A DNA stretch of 21,405 nt, taken from the NCBI GenBank assembly GCA_021788565.1, contig JAJYKO010000008.1:1-21405 (forward strand), in the 5' to 3' direction. Position numbers and translations under genes: made by a program. Below the pieces are notes generated by a model. That model was not told the origin of the DNA. It worked only from the letters and a program-made list of their open reading frames with translations, and did no database searches. Positions 1 to 8,634 of the stretch are shown here, piece after piece. Every line of letters starts with the position of its first letter. The first letter of the stretch is position 1. Origin of the DNA: Chloroflexota bacterium. GTDB taxonomy: Bacteria; Chloroflexota; UBA6077.

Positions 1-913
1 GCCAGATGATGGCGTGGAACGGAATGTTGTCCTTGCCAATGAAGTAGTAGGCCCGGCAGGGTCCCTGCCACCACTCCCGCCACTTCTCGGGCTCGCCGAT
101 CAGCTTGGCCCACTCTATGCTCGCCGAGAGGTAGCCGGTCACCGCGTCGAACCAGACGTAGATCCTCTTGTTCTCGTAGCCCGGCAGCGGGATGGGAACG
201 CCCCACTCGATGTCGCGCGTGATCGGCCGGTCCTTGAGCCCCTCCTCCAGCATGTTGATGGTGAAGTTGTAGACGTTCGGCCGCCAGTAGGTCTTCGGCT
301 TGGCCCACTCCAGCAGCGGCTCGTTCAGCTTGGAGAGCTTCAGGAAGAAGTGCTCAGTCGGACGAATCTCCGGCGTGGAGCCGTCAAACTTGCAGCGCGG
401 GTTGATCAGCTCCACGGGGTCCAGTGGCTTGCCACAGTTGTCGCACTGGTCGCCCCGCGCGTCGGTGTAGCCGCAGTAAGGGCAGGTTCCCTCCACGTAG
501 CGGTCCGGCAGAAAACGGTGCTCCACGGTGCAGTAGGGCGAGAGCATCTCGGCCTTCTCGAGATAGCCGTTCTTCAGCAAGCCGAGAAAGAGATCCTGGG
601 TTACCGCGTAGTGGTTCTCCGTGGTCGTCTTGGTGTAGAGGTCGTAGCTGATGCCGATCTTCCGGATGTTGTCCAGGAACTGCTCGTGGTAGAAGTCCGC
701 GATCTCTCTGGGGGACTTCCCCTCCCGCTCCGCGCGAACGGTGATAGGGGTACCATGCTGGTCCGAGCCGGACACCATCAGCACCTGATCCCCCTTCACA
801 CGGTGGTAACGAGCAAAGATATCCGGCGGAAGGAGGGCCCCGGCCAGGTGCCCGAGGTGGAGAGGTCCGTTAGCGTAGGGCCACGCAACCCCGATGAAAA
901 TGTGTTCGCTCAT
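1..913 (-). CDS. metG: Methionyl-tRNA synthetase, N-terminal part (runs off left edge)
   Basis: Charges tRNA-Met with methionine in the cytoplasm using ATP (class I aminoacyl-tRNA synthetase). Read on the minus strand, the protein starts [20 protein letters not shown]; the class I signature HLGH lies at residues 19-22 and the [10 protein letters not shown] motif follows near residue 48. A zinc-knuckle insertion with CPYCGY and CDNCGK gives the Cys4-type metal site typical of the long MetRS form. Further on are WGVPIP, YVWFDA and [12 protein letters not shown], all conserved in the catalytic core. About 304 codons are visible; the KMSKS loop and anticodon-binding domain lie outside the window. 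The ATG at 911-913 is the natural start because it places the beta strand before HLGH at the usual distance. Identification is very secure. Confidence 0.97.
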   Translation of the reverse strand, partial: MSEHIFIGVAWPYANGPLHLGHLAGALLPPDIFARYHRVKGDQVLMVSGSDQHGTPITVRAEREGKSPREIADFYHEQFLDNIRKIGISYDLYTKTTTENHYAVTQDLFLGLLKNGYLEKAEMLSPYCTVEHRFLPDRYVEGTCPYCGYTDARGDQCDNCGKPLDPVELINPRCKFDGSTPEIRPTEHFFLKLSKLNEPLLEWAKPKTYWRPNVYNFTINMLEEGLKDRPITRDIEWGVPIPLPGYENKRIYVWFDAVTGYLSASIEWAKLIGEPEKWREWWQGPCRAYYFIGKDNIPFHAIIW

Positions 914-929
914 TCTTCTCACCAAGTGC

Positions 930-996
930 TGAGTGATGAGTAATGAGTAATAAGTGAATCAAGGTTGCTCATCACTCATCACTCGTTACTCATTAC
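930..996. repeat. Paired inverted arrays of 7-bp repeats between metG and GT2
   Basis: Four tandem heptamers at 930-957 (TGAGTGA, TGAGTAA, TGAGTAA, TAAGTGA) face four at 969-996 (TCATCAC, TCATCAC, TCGTTAC, TCATTAC) across an 11-nt gap. The second array is the inverted form of the first, so the transcript can fold into a long imperfect hairpin. The stop codon of the upstream glycosyltransferase (986-988, TAA on the minus strand) sits inside the second array. Confidence 0.8.
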
Positions 997-1762
997 TGGT
1001 AAACGCTGCGCCGGCGGCAGGGCCGTTCGAGTTGGGCGCCGCGTCGTACACCCCTCGACGATCGTTGGAGCGTACCTCGAGGACGTCCTTCATCATCCGG
1101 ATGGTGTCACGGACGGGATCCACCCTGCTGCTAGGGGAATAATACCAACTTATCGGTACTTCCGTAATTCCAAAGCCCATCTTCCTGGCGATGTACAGCA
1201 CCTCGACGTCGAAGCCGAAGCCGTCTATCACCTGCCGAGCGAAGATCTCCCTGGCAACTTCCCGGGTGAAGCACTTGAACCCGCACTGAGTGTCCTGGAG
1301 GCCTGGCACCGCCAGGACGCGGACGATCAGGTTGAAGACCCGTCCCATCAGATGGCGGTGGGGAGGCTCACCGATGCGCCTGGCGCCCCTCACCTCCCTG
1401 GAGGCGATGGCTATGGAGTAGGAGTTGCCCATCGCCTCGGGGAAGCGAACAACCTCCTCCACCGGCATCGAGAAGTCGGCGTCGCAGAACATCACGTAGT
1501 TACCGGAGGCAGCCAGCATCCCCTGACGCACCGCGTGGCCCTTGCCGCGGTGCGGCTCCTTCAAGAGGCTCAGGCCGGGGAAGTTCCGCATGGCGCCCTC
1601 GACCAGTGCCGCCGTACCGTCCGAGCTGCCGTCGTCGACGATCAGCGCCTCGTAGCGGAACTGCTGCCGGGTGAGGAACTCTCGCATCTTCACCAGCGCG
1701 GCGGGGAGTCTCCCCTGTTCGTTGTATGCCGGCACCACCAGCGACAGAAACGGACGATCCAC
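986..1762 (-). CDS. GT2 glycosyltransferase, dolichyl-phosphate glucosyltransferase-like
   Basis: A 258-residue family 2 glycosyltransferase that probably transfers a sugar from a nucleotide sugar to a polyprenyl phosphate or other lipid carrier at the inner face of the membrane. The GT-A fold is clear: VVPAYNE at residues 9-15, VDDGSSDGT at 42-50, the metal-binding DAD at 94-96, and a DTQCGFKCF segment near residue 157 of the kind seen in DPG/DPM-synthase-like enzymes. No transmembrane segment is evident, unlike many polyprenyl-phosphate glycosyltransferases. The start is a GTG at 1760-1762, preceded by GAGGT five nucleotides upstream; no earlier in-frame start is as good. It lies between metG and a second GT2 gene on the same strand. 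The last residues (FTSNE) and the stop are encoded by the heptamer repeat, so the C-terminus may have been extended or trimmed by repeat invasion. Confidence 0.9.
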   Translation of the reverse strand: MDRPFLSLVVPAYNEQGRLPAALVKMREFLTRQQFRYEALIVDDGSSDGTAALVEGAMRNFPGLSLLKEPHRGKGHAVRQGMLAASGNYVMFCDADFSMPVEEVVRFPEAMGNSYSIAIASREVRGARRIGEPPHRHLMGRVFNLIVRVLAVPGLQDTQCGFKCFTREVAREIFARQVIDGFGFDVEVLYIARKMGFGITEVPISWYYSPSSRVDPVRDTIRMMKDVLEVRSNDRRGVYDAAPNSNGPAAGAAFTSNE

Positions 1763-1773
1763 GAGTACCTCAG

Positions 1774-1912
1774 CTATTAGCGATTAGTAATTAGCTATTA
1801 GCCATCAGTTTCTGCTATTGCCCCCGCAGCGATAGCATGACACAAAACTGCGGGCCTGCTCCAGCAAACCAACCACCCAGAAAACCAACAGCTAATAGCT
1901 AACAGCTATCTC
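1774..1912. repeat. Second pair of 7-bp repeat arrays, between the two GT2 genes
   Basis: Five tandem heptamers at 1774-1808 (CTATTAG, CGATTAG, TAATTAG, CTATTAG, CCATCAG) and four at 1885-1912 (CCAACAG, CTAATAG, CTAACAG, CTATCTC). The two arrays are inverted relative to each other across about 76 nt. The stop codon of the upstream glycosyltransferase (1906-1908, TAG on the minus strand) is inside the last unit. The heptamer sequence differs from that at 930-996, but the period and the paired inverted layout are the same. Confidence 0.75.
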
Positions 1913-2856
1913 AACATCGACGCGATGTAGCTATCCGGGACGCGCCGGCCCCCCTGGATGGCCTTGCGCTGGGCAAGCCTTCGCGGGATCTCCCCCAGCC
2001 CCGCGAGCTGCCCGCGGAGTCTGGCCCTGGCGGCCTTCTCGCGCACGTGCCAGAGAGAATGGAGGGTGAAGCCGGCCTGAGCCCCGAGCAGAGGTCCCCA
2101 GTTTCCTCGAATTATACTGTACGGAAGGTCCTTGAGAGCGACGGCGATGAAGTTGCGGCCGCAGTAGTAGCTGGCGACCTCGCCCCCGCCCGTCGCGCTC
2201 AGCCTATGGTAGACCCGCGACGCCGGCAGGTAGAGGCAGCGGTAGCCGCCCATCTGCGCCCGCAGGCTGAGGTCCACGTCCTCCAGGTACATGAAGAGCG
2301 ACTCGTCGAACAGACCCACGTCGTCGAAGAGCTTCCGCCGCCAGCCGGAGGCGGCCCCGCAAGCGGAGAGGACGTACTCCTCCCTGTCGAACTGCCCCAC
2401 GTCCTTCTCCCACACCCCCCGGTTCCCCGGCACACCGTCCCGGCCGTAGTAGTCGCCCGCGGAGTGGATCAGGTCGCGCCGATCGTACAGAAGGATCTTG
2501 CAGGCAAAGAAGCCGGCCTTCGGGTGGTCTGCCGCCGCCGCGGCCATCGTCGCGAGCCAGTCCGCTTCCGCCTCGGCGTCGTTGTTGAGCAGGGCAATCA
2601 GCTCGCCCCTCGACCGCCGGACGCCCTCGTTGACCGCCGCCGCGAAGCCGAGGTTGCTGCCCATGGGGATCAGCCGAAACTCCGGGTACCGCTCGGTAAC
2701 CATCTGGTCGGAGCCGTCGGAGGAGCCGTTGTCCACCACCAGCACCTCGAAGTTGCGGTAGCTCTGGGCGCGCAGGGAATCGAGGCAGCCTGGCAGGTAA
2801 CGGTCCCCATTCCAGTTGGGGATGACGACCGAGATGAAGGGTTCGGAGTGGGGCAA
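1906..2856 (-). CDS. GT2 glycosyltransferase, rhamnosyltransferase-like
   Basis: A 316-residue family 2 glycosyltransferase of the group that includes rhamnosyltransferases building cell-surface polysaccharide. Visible motifs are VVIPNWNG (residues 10-17), VDNGSSDGS (41-49), LLNNDAEA (89-96), GLFDESLFMYLEDVDLSLR in the acceptor-site region, and a YHRLSAT segment, matching the GT2 'NWNG / NNDA / EDVD' family. The actual sugar cannot be told from sequence. The start appears to be TTG at 2854-2856, because an in-frame TAG lies two codons upstream and the core motif begins ten residues in; the ribosome binding site is weak. It is the first gene of a minus-strand series GT2, GT2, metG. Likely role: cell-envelope glycan or lipid-linked sugar assembly. 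Confidence 0.9.
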   Translation of the reverse strand: MPHSEPFISVVIPNWNGDRYLPGCLDSLRAQSYRNFEVLVVDNGSSDGSDQMVTERYPEFRLIPMGSNLGFAAAVNEGVRRSRGELIALLNNDAEAEADWLATMAAAAADHPKAGFFACKILLYDRRDLIHSAGDYYGRDGVPGNRGVWEKDVGQFDREEYVLSACGAASGWRRKLFDDVGLFDESLFMYLEDVDLSLRAQMGGYRCLYLPASRVYHRLSATGGGEVASYYCGRNFIAVALKDLPYSIIRGNWGPLLGAQAGFTLHSLWHVREKAARARLRGQLAGLGEIPRRLAQRKAIQGGRRVPDSYIASMLR

Positions 2857-2999
2857 GTTCTAAAGGTACCCGTCCAGTTCGTAGTAGGCGAGCCTCATCG
2901 GCTCATTCGGGTCCGGCCGTGCTGCCGGCGGAGGTCCACCCGCCCCGAGCGCCACGCCGCGGGAGCGGGATAAGCAAGTATAGTTTCCGGGGAGAAATC

Positions 3000-3196
3000 G
3001 GGTCAAGGAAAGGGGGCGCTAGGAGAATAAGGAGCAGCGAGGGGCTGCTTTTCTCTCTGCATCGAGTGGGAGCTTGTGCTGGATGAAGCAGCAAGAAGAG
3101 GTGAGGCATTGCGTGTGTCGTAGGGAGGTGCGCGTCGTTAGGTGAGGAAACGGCCTTCGCGATAGGCGTGTCCAACCTGTTGGCACAGTGTCCATT
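3000..3196. repeat. Dispersed ~200-bp repeat, copy A
   Basis: Matches 18686-18886 closely over the core from CTGCATCGAGT through GATGAAGCAGCAAGAAGAGG to ACGGCCTTCGCGATAGG, and matches 12858-13045 more loosely. The distal end contains an imperfect hairpin (GTGTCCAAC / GTTGGCAC, 3167-3185). No conserved reading frame explains the similarity, so this is a non-coding element, possibly a small non-autonomous mobile element or a structured RNA. The rest of 2857-3470 holds only this repeat and the hairpin at 3257-3357. Confidence 0.7.
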
Positions 3197-3256
3197 ATGC
3201 GTAGTGAACGGGTGCCCGTCACATTTCCGGGAGACTGCCCGGAGCCAGCGGGGCTC

Positions 3257-3357
3257 GTAGGGGCGGCTTGCATCCGCCCTCCGGCTTGCATTCGCCCGTG
3301 CCTTCTCGAAGCAGGCGTGAGTCCACGGGGCGGTGGGCGTGTGCAAAACGCCCCTAC
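3257..3357. repeat. REP-like inverted repeat (GTAGGGGCG family)
   Basis: Arms 3257-3279 and 3335-3357 begin and end GTAGGGGCG / CGCCCCTAC and continue with imperfect pairing (TTGCA, CGCCC), about 23 bp per arm. The loop is about 55 nt and contains further CG-rich repeats. It resembles short intergenic palindromes common in Chloroflexota genomes (recalled, not searched). Confidence 0.7.
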
Positions 3358-3455
3358 GGACCACATCCTCTCGGCGGAGCCTCGTCAGCTCAGGAGCACG
3401 ACATTATGGAAGCCTCCCGGAATCCTGGCGGACACCCGTAGTGAACCATATTCTT

Positions 3456-3483
3456 AGTTCGCATCCCCTGTTTCCACTATAAT
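3456..3483 (+). promoter_or_regulatory. Possible promoter of the SIR2 gene
   Basis: A perfect TATAAT at 3478-3483 is the clearest -10 box upstream of the SIR2 gene. The -35 region is weak: TAGTTC lies 17 nt upstream. Transcription would start near 3490, leaving an untranslated leader of about 100 nt. Confidence 0.4.
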
Positions 3484-3592
3484 GATAGAGTTCCGATAGT
3501 AACGGGGCACATTCCTTGGCAAGAAAGCCGATCTCGGCGTTTCCATCTACCGCACATTTCTGTTCCGCTGTCACTCAGGGGCGAGATCAGGC

Positions 3593-6500
3593 GTGAATAG
3601 GGGTGGCCCATTGATACTTCCCGATCAACCCGTACTGGACCATCTACGCAAACAGCTGTGGAATGGTCGTGAGTTTGGGCAGAGTGCTGTCATGATCGGA
3701 GCAGGCCTCAGCCGGAATGCGGAGAAGATGGCGCCCAGCGCACCCGAGTTCCCGACATGGCGGGAGCTTGGCTACGCCATGTTTGACCGCCTTCGCCCGC
3801 AGGGCACCGAGAACGAGAGCACAAGACTGCAGGCGCGCAAGAGAGCGGCTTCTGGTACGAATGTCCTCGATCTTGCGGAGCGATACGAGAAACGCTTCGG
3901 CAGGCCATCGCTATCGAGTCTACTTCTCGAGCTGATTCCGGACCAGCAGTATCGCCCCGGGCCACTTCACGAACTCTTGCTGAAACTCCCCTGGTCGGAT
4001 GTATTCACGACTAACTACGACACCCTTCTCGAGCGGACCCTGCCGACAGTTTATGAGCAGAAATACGATGTCATCAACGCCTCGGCAGACATCCCTGGGC
4101 GCATGAAGCCCCGCATTGTCAAACTCCACGGGAGCTTCCCGTCGCACCGCCCTTTTGTAATCACAAAGAGCGATTACCGGAAGTATCCAGCGCAGTCGGC
4201 CGCGTTCGTCAACATAGTCCAGCAGTCCATGATGGAAAACGCCTTCTGCTTGATGGGATTCTCGGGCGACGATCCGAATTTCCTCTACTGGTCGAACTGG
4301 GTGCGTGAGAACCTTGGCGAGAACGCCCCACGGATCTACCTGATCTGCTTTTTGCCTCCCTCCGCATCGCGACGGCGGAAGTTCGCCGACAACGTGGTTA
4401 CTGTGGACCTCGCACCAGTGGTGCGCGAGGTTGACTGGCTGCCGCCGGATATCCGTTATAGCAGAGCTCTCGAATGGTTTCTGAACTACCTCTTGCTGGG
4501 CAAGCCGCCGGAAACCTCGGGATGGCCGCACCCGCCTGAGCGCCTCGTGATAACGGCGCCGGATGGGCTACCTCCGTTTCCTGGCCAAGATCAGCCAGCC
4601 ACGGAACCCACGGTGGCCCCAGAGCGTGGAACAGTCACAGCGGCCAAATTGCAGAAGCTTCGTGAGGCCTGGACCGAGGAGCGTACACGATACCCGGGCT
4701 GGCTCGTCGCTCCGAGGCGGAACCGCGACACCCTGCTTGACAGCACAAAGTACTGGATCGAATCGGTGTTCGACTCCGCCCCGTCGCTCTCCCCGCCTGA
4801 CGATCTGGCTCTTCTGTATGAATTGAGCTGGCGGATGGGTACATGTATGCTCCCGCTTTCCGACCAGGGTGTGCGCGTCATCAGCAATGTCCTGGATGCG
4901 TACTGCCCATTCCCCGGATTGCCGAGTTTTGACCATGCTGGGACGAAGCATCGACCGCAGCACGGGGACGGTCTCGACTGGCCAGCCATCGGCGAATGGT
5001 GGGTAGACCTTGCATTCGCAGTAGCGAGCGATGCCAGAGAGAACGGCGACGAGGCTGGCTTTCGGCGTTGGATGGGACGGCTGGAAGGCGCCGTCCGACT
5101 GCGTACTGTCTGGCAGGCTCGCTGGCACCACGAACAGTGCTTGACGCGATTCTTCTGTCTCGATGAGCAGGGCGCCCGCAATGCACTCGCCGCCTGGCCG
5201 GAAAATGGGGCTCTCCCACATTGGGAAGCGAAGCGAGCGGCGGTGTACGCGGAACTTGGCGAGCTAGGCGAGGCCAGGAGAATAGCCGAGGGAGCCCTTG
5301 CCGCCATAAGGGCAAGGGCTGATCCGTACACTCCCGACTTCGCGGTCCTATCAGATGAAGGCTGGATCATGCTTCTCCTGAAAGTCATTGGGGAGGGAAA
5401 CTGGATTCAGGCGGGCGATCCCGACACGAACAAATCCACCCTCGCGAGAAACAGTGAGACCCACTACAGGAACAGGTGGGACAGACTCGAGAAGTACGGT
5501 TGTAACCCCTGGACGGAGATCGACTGGCTTCGGACCGTACTCGCGGCTCCCGCACCCATCCTCCTTCCTGACTCCGAGGAGAAGATTGTCTTCGACCCAT
5601 GGGAACGAGCGGTCGTTCACAACCTCGCTCAGGAACCCCTCATGCTGAAGTATCGTCCGGCCTTCACGGCCTTGCGGATCTTCAGCAGATGTCCCCTTCC
5701 CTTGAGCTGCGGCGAGGCAGCGGGCTTCTACGACATAGTCGGGTGCGCGGCTAGGTGGTTGGCTCCCCTCTATCCGCTGTGGGCAGTCTCTTCCATGGTG
5801 AGGGGGGGTAGTGAGACTGCCATCGAGGAGTTCTTTGATCGGACACGCGTCGCAACACTCCCGGCCGAAACAACCAATATCCTTTCCAGTGCACTTCTAG
5901 GTGCACTCGCTCAGGCTATTCAGAATCTTCGTCAGGCAGGCCGGGACAAGACGGTAAAGGCACCGCCAGGCCGATGGTCACGACAACTGGCTGTCGTGCT
6001 CTCGTTGCTCTGTTTCAGGTTCACCCCTGAGGCGCTGGATGGGCTCTTGGACACCACGCTCGCTGTGTACTGGTCGGACATACTGCGGACGGACCCCACT
6101 TTGCGCCAGCCCTTCGGCAATCTGTTGATCAGGATTCTATATGCGCTGCAACCGAAGCGTGTCCTCGGGCGAATGCACGACCTTCTCCGCCTGCCCGTCC
6201 CCGACTACGCCGAGACCCAGACTTCTGCCCCCGCAGTGTGGGACGACCCTTTTCTGCAGCAACACTGGCTGGACGGCGTCTGGCTGGATCGAGGATTTGC
6301 CCGCTCGACTTGGGATGACCCCGTTGGCACGCTCATCCGCATGGTTGGCGAAGGGAGCCCTGGGGTACGGCGGCTAGCGGTGCACAGATTGGCTAGACTT
6401 CACGAGATCGGTGGATTGCGCCAGGCCGAGCAGCGGGCCTTCGGGAGGGCGCTGTGGGCCAGAATAGACCAGTCGAGCGGCCTCCCCGCCGACACCGGCT

Positions 6501-7573
6501 TCTTCGCCTGCTCACTCCTGCACTTGCCGGAGCCACAGCCACTCAAGGCAAAGAACGCGCTCCGAGAGTTTCTAACGCGGGGGGATTTCGCGCGTTCCGT
6601 CGCCTATACCAGTGACCCTGAAGGAACGCGAGTCAAGGAGGTCATGATTCTTGGAGCGGGCGGGGAAGAGTTCCTCCAAGATTGGCTGCATAGCTCATCA
6701 TCGCTGTTCGTGTCGGCTGAGTCGCTCCGGAACAGGCTAATCGACTGGACCCTCGATGAAGTGTGCGACCTCCTGAGGAAGGCCGCCGCATGGTGGGATC
6801 ACGAGAAGGCAGGTATCCGGAAATCCAGCAGAGGAGAAGCGCATGATCTCGCTGGACTGAGGCAGCGTCTGTCCGGCCTGTCCGATCTGGTCTCCATAGT
6901 CATCCTGCCAAAAAGCCGAACGGACCAAGAGTGTTGCGACCTGGCGACCAGGCTGCTATCCGAGATGGAAGACTTCGGTTTCTCAATCGAACGCGCCTGG
7001 CCGGCGCTGCTCTTTGCGAATCCAGGCTCGGTCAATGACATTGCCTCGCGGCTGCATGGAGGGCTCACGTCAATGGAAACAGCGCAAGTGAGCAGTACCG
7101 CCGAAGGCATCTATCGCTGGCTAAGGTGGAGCCAGGAGAACGCCATCCCGCCCCCGCCGGAGGATTTGCTGAAGGCCTTAGTCCAACGGTTGCTCATTCC
7201 CGGCCAACCGGCACCCATCGAGGTGATACGTATGGTAGCCGCGATCGTCAGGTACTGCCCGGGCGCTGTCACTGGCGATCTGGTCGACTCACTTCGAGTT
7301 GCTCTGAGCTATCTCGCGGAAGAGACCAGCCTACCCGAGCAATCAGGGCAAGAGCCAATCACCGCGGCCCGCAGTGCTCTACCCATGGCGTTACGGCCCG
7401 AGTATCGCAGGGTTGCTGCGGAGTTGGCGGCGATCGTGTATGGCTGGTATGAAGACAGCACAGGGGATGTGCCCGCTGCCATCGCGGCTTGGAAGGAGAC
7501 CTGGACCAGCGACGTTTTACCTGAGGTGCGACGCGTCTGGCTCAGAACAATGATAAGAAGAGGCCGGGCGTAA
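3593..7573 (+). CDS. SIR2-domain antiphage-type protein, Dsr-like (1,326 aa)
   Basis: A very large protein with an N-terminal SIR2-type NAD-binding domain (about residues 25-260) and a long, probably helical C-terminal part. The SIR2 motifs are all present: GAGLS at 36-40, TTNYD at 139-143, KLHGS at 177-181 with the candidate catalytic His179, and GFSGDDPN at 222-229. In defence sirtuins (Dsr1, Dsr2, ThsA) this domain hydrolyses NAD once a phage is sensed and stops the infected cell; here that is inferred from domain and architecture. No Walker A motif is visible after the SIR2 domain, so it is not a SIR2-STAND protein, and there is no HerA neighbour. The size and single-gene layout fit Dsr1-like proteins best. 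The C-terminal ~1,000 residues show no motif I recognise and would be the sensor. The start is GTG at 3593; AGGGG lies about 11 nt upstream. It is followed by 425 bp without a clear gene, so it is probably monocistronic. Confidence 0.85.
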   Translation: MNRGGPLILPDQPVLDHLRKQLWNGREFGQSAVMIGAGLSRNAEKMAPSAPEFPTWRELGYAMFDRLRPQGTENESTRLQARKRAASGTNVLDLAERYEKRFGRPSLSSLLLELIPDQQYRPGPLHELLLKLPWSDVFTTNYDTLLERTLPTVYEQKYDVINASADIPGRMKPRIVKLHGSFPSHRPFVITKSDYRKYPAQSAAFVNIVQQSMMENAFCLMGFSGDDPNFLYWSNWVRENLGENAPRIYLICFLPPSASRRRKFADNVVTVDLAPVVREVDWLPPDIRYSRALEWFLNYLLLGKPPETSGWPHPPERLVITAPDGLPPFPGQDQPATEPTVAPERGTVTAAKLQKLREAWTEERTRYPGWLVAPRRNRDTLLDSTKYWIESVFDSAPSLSPPDDLALLYELSWRMGTCMLPLSDQGVRVISNVLDAYCPFPGLPSFDHAGTKHRPQHGDGLDWPAIGEWWVDLAFAVASDARENGDEAGFRRWMGRLEGAVRLRTVWQARWHHEQCLTRFFCLDEQGARNALAAWPENGALPHWEAKRAAVYAELGELGEARRIAEGALAAIRARADPYTPDFAVLSDEGWIMLLLKVIGEGNWIQAGDPDTNKSTLARNSETHYRNRWDRLEKYGCNPWTEIDWLRTVLAAPAPILLPDSEEKIVFDPWERAVVHNLAQEPLMLKYRPAFTALRIFSRCPLPLSCGEAAGFYDIVGCAARWLAPLYPLWAVSSMVRGGSETAIEEFFDRTRVATLPAETTNILSSALLGALAQAIQNLRQAGRDKTVKAPPGRWSRQLAVVLSLLCFRFTPEALDGLLDTTLAVYWSDILRTDPTLRQPFGNLLIRILYALQPKRVLGRMHDLLRLPVPDYAETQTSAPAVWDDPFLQQHWLDGVWLDRGFARSTWDDPVGTLIRMVGEGSPGVRRLAVHRLARLHEIGGLRQAEQRAFGRALWARIDQSSGLPADTGFFACSLLHLPEPQPLKAKNALREFLTRGDFARSVAYTSDPEGTRVKEVMILGAGGEEFLQDWLHSSSSLFVSAESLRNRLIDWTLDEVCDLLRKAAAWWDHEKAGIRKSSRGEAHDLAGLRQRLSGLSDLVSIVILPKSRTDQECCDLATRLLSEMEDFGFSIERAWPALLFANPGSVNDIASRLHGGLTSMETAQVSSTAEGIYRWLRWSQENAIPPPPEDLLKALVQRLLIPGQPAPIEVIRMVAAIVRYCPGAVTGDLVDSLRVALSYLAEETSLPEQSGQEPITAARSALPMALRPEYRRVAAELAAIVYGWYEDSTGDVPAAIAAWKETWTSDVLPEVRRVWLRTMIRRGRA

Positions 7574-7998
7574 CAGTGCTACGCCTCTACCATCGGGTTC
7601 GGTTTCGGCTGTGCGACGCAGGCAGGGGACCGCTCTCACCCTAAAGTACGGACTGACTGCGGCATTCCTGTTCTTGTGAATCTAGCTCTTGGTGCGGCTG
7701 GCGCCTCAGGGCATAAATACTGTATCTAAGCCCTCTTCTCAGGACAGTTCGGGGCCAGCATGGATTTGGCCCGCGCATGGCCTGGCTGTGAAGCCGGCTG
7801 TTATCGTCCAAGAAACCGTCCGTATAGCGTCTGCATCGAAGCTTTTCAGCGCCTTGTTCGCGCGTGTGTCCTTTGTCTTGCGGCGCGGCAATACGAGAAG
7901 GAGCCACGATCAGCCTGTCGACAATCACGGGATTACCAGGACGCGAGCACTCGCCGCGGGGTGGCCAATCTGACGGTGGAGGAACTGATAGAGCTGCT
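7574..7998. other. No convincing gene (425 bp)
   Basis: Both strands contain open frames of up to about 95 codons, but none has a good ribosome binding site or a recognisable motif. The last ~40 bp (from about 7950) belong to the repeated hicB cassette. Confidence 0.6.
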
Positions 7999-8002
7999 AT
8001 GA
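7961..8002 (+). CDS. Short ORF overlapping the hicB start (copy 1)
   Basis: Thirteen codons from a GTG (VANLTVEELIELL) end in a TGA that overlaps the ATG of the hicB-like gene (ATGA). The same TVEELIELL ending and overlap occur in the third cassette at 20747-20821, where a proper ATG and ribosome binding site exist. It may be the remnant of a longer upstream gene or a leader that couples translation into hicB. Start and function are uncertain. Confidence 0.35.
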   Translation: MANLTVEELIELL

Positions 8003-8235
8003 GACGCTACACAATCTTGCTGGACCCGGATCCCGAAGACGGAAGCTACACCGTCACTGTCCCCGCGCTGCCTGGGATAGTCACCCAGGGCCGAGACCTG
8101 GAGGACGCCACTGCAATGGCGAAGGATGCCATCCGCTGCCACATCGACGGGCTTCTGAAGGACGGAGAACCAATCCCCGAGGAAGAACAGCCCCCGAAGC
8201 TGCTCAGTGTTGAAATAGACGAACCGGCTGCGTAA
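7999..8235 (+). CDS. hicB: HicB-like antitoxin, copy 1
   Basis: A 78-residue HicB/UPF0150-type protein: MRRYTILLDPDPEDGSYTVT, then VPALPGIVTQG, then an A-MAKDAIRCHIDGLLKDGEPIPE helix. The 'x-P-x-LPG-x-x-T-x-G' core followed by a DAI...L...G-x-x-IP helix is the standard HicB partial RNase H-like fold, which normally neutralises the HicA mRNA interferase. No C-terminal DNA-binding domain is visible at this length. No HicA gene is found on either side, so it is orphan, or its partner is elsewhere. It shares about 73 of 78 residues with the copy at 12218-12454. Translation may be coupled to the short upstream ORF because the direct ribosome binding site is poor (GGAGG lies 16 nt away). Confidence 0.85.
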   Translation: MRRYTILLDPDPEDGSYTVTVPALPGIVTQGRDLEDATAMAKDAIRCHIDGLLKDGEPIPEEEQPPKLLSVEIDEPAA

Positions 8236-8262
8236 ACGGTCATAGCTGCCGCGAAGGACCGC

Positions 8263-8634
8263 CTACAGGGCCTGCAGCTCGGGAAGGAGACGTTGGACGA
8301 GGGCGCGCGCTGTTGCCCAGTTCTGGCTCCAGTCCTGGAGGGCGATATCAGCCGGTAGGAGTTGATAATCCGCGGTTATCCTGAGCTGTTTCAGCCTGTA
8401 CAGGTCGTTGCCGACAGCGAAGCCCCGACGCTTCCGAACGGCGTTGATTACCAGAGTGTGGGCGCTGTCCTCTTTCCTTGGAGGGAAAGCCCCTGTCCTC
8501 TCCCTGGCCAACAGAAAGAGATTATAGTATGCTCGACCTATGGCGGTGCGAAGGCGATCCTCTCCCCCGACCTTGGCCAGGTCCTGGGCAAGTTTGAGAA
8601 AATCGAGCGGATCGAAGGGATCAGGCTGCGGCAT
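8263..8634 (-). CDS. HEPN-domain protein (putative RNase toxin)
   Basis: A 123-residue all-helical protein of the HEPN superfamily. It has the GRAYYNLFLLARE helix at residues 33-45, a candidate RNase motif R53-x5-H59 (RKEDSAH) after it, and the C-terminal RITADYQL segment (85-92) that resembles the R-x-x-ADY of HEPN proteins. Many HEPN proteins are ribonuclease toxins in toxin-antitoxin or abortive-infection systems; the R-x(4-6)-H motif is consistent with an active nuclease. Its ATG lies inside the 3' end of the upstream gene (14-bp overlap, different frame), so the two are almost certainly co-translated. The usual MNT nucleotidyltransferase partner is absent. Convergent with hicB copy 1, 27 bp away. 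Confidence 0.75.
   Translation of the reverse strand: MPQPDPFDPLDFLKLAQDLAKVGGEDRLRTAIGRAYYNLFLLARERTGAFPPRKEDSAHTLVINAVRKRRGFAVGNDLYRLKQLRITADYQLLPADIALQDWSQNWATARALVQRLLPELQAL

Noticed and set aside
14..943. Long plus-strand open frame of 309 codons
   Set aside because: It is the antisense of metG, whose motifs are unmistakable on the minus strand.
2047..2973. Plus-strand frame of 308 codons over the second GT2 gene
   Set aside because: Antisense shadow in GC-rich DNA; no motifs, and the minus strand carries a complete glycosyltransferase.
3593..7573. SIR2-STAND (AVAST-like) or SIR2-HerA system
   Set aside because: No Walker A motif in the protein and no HerA-type ATPase gene nearby.
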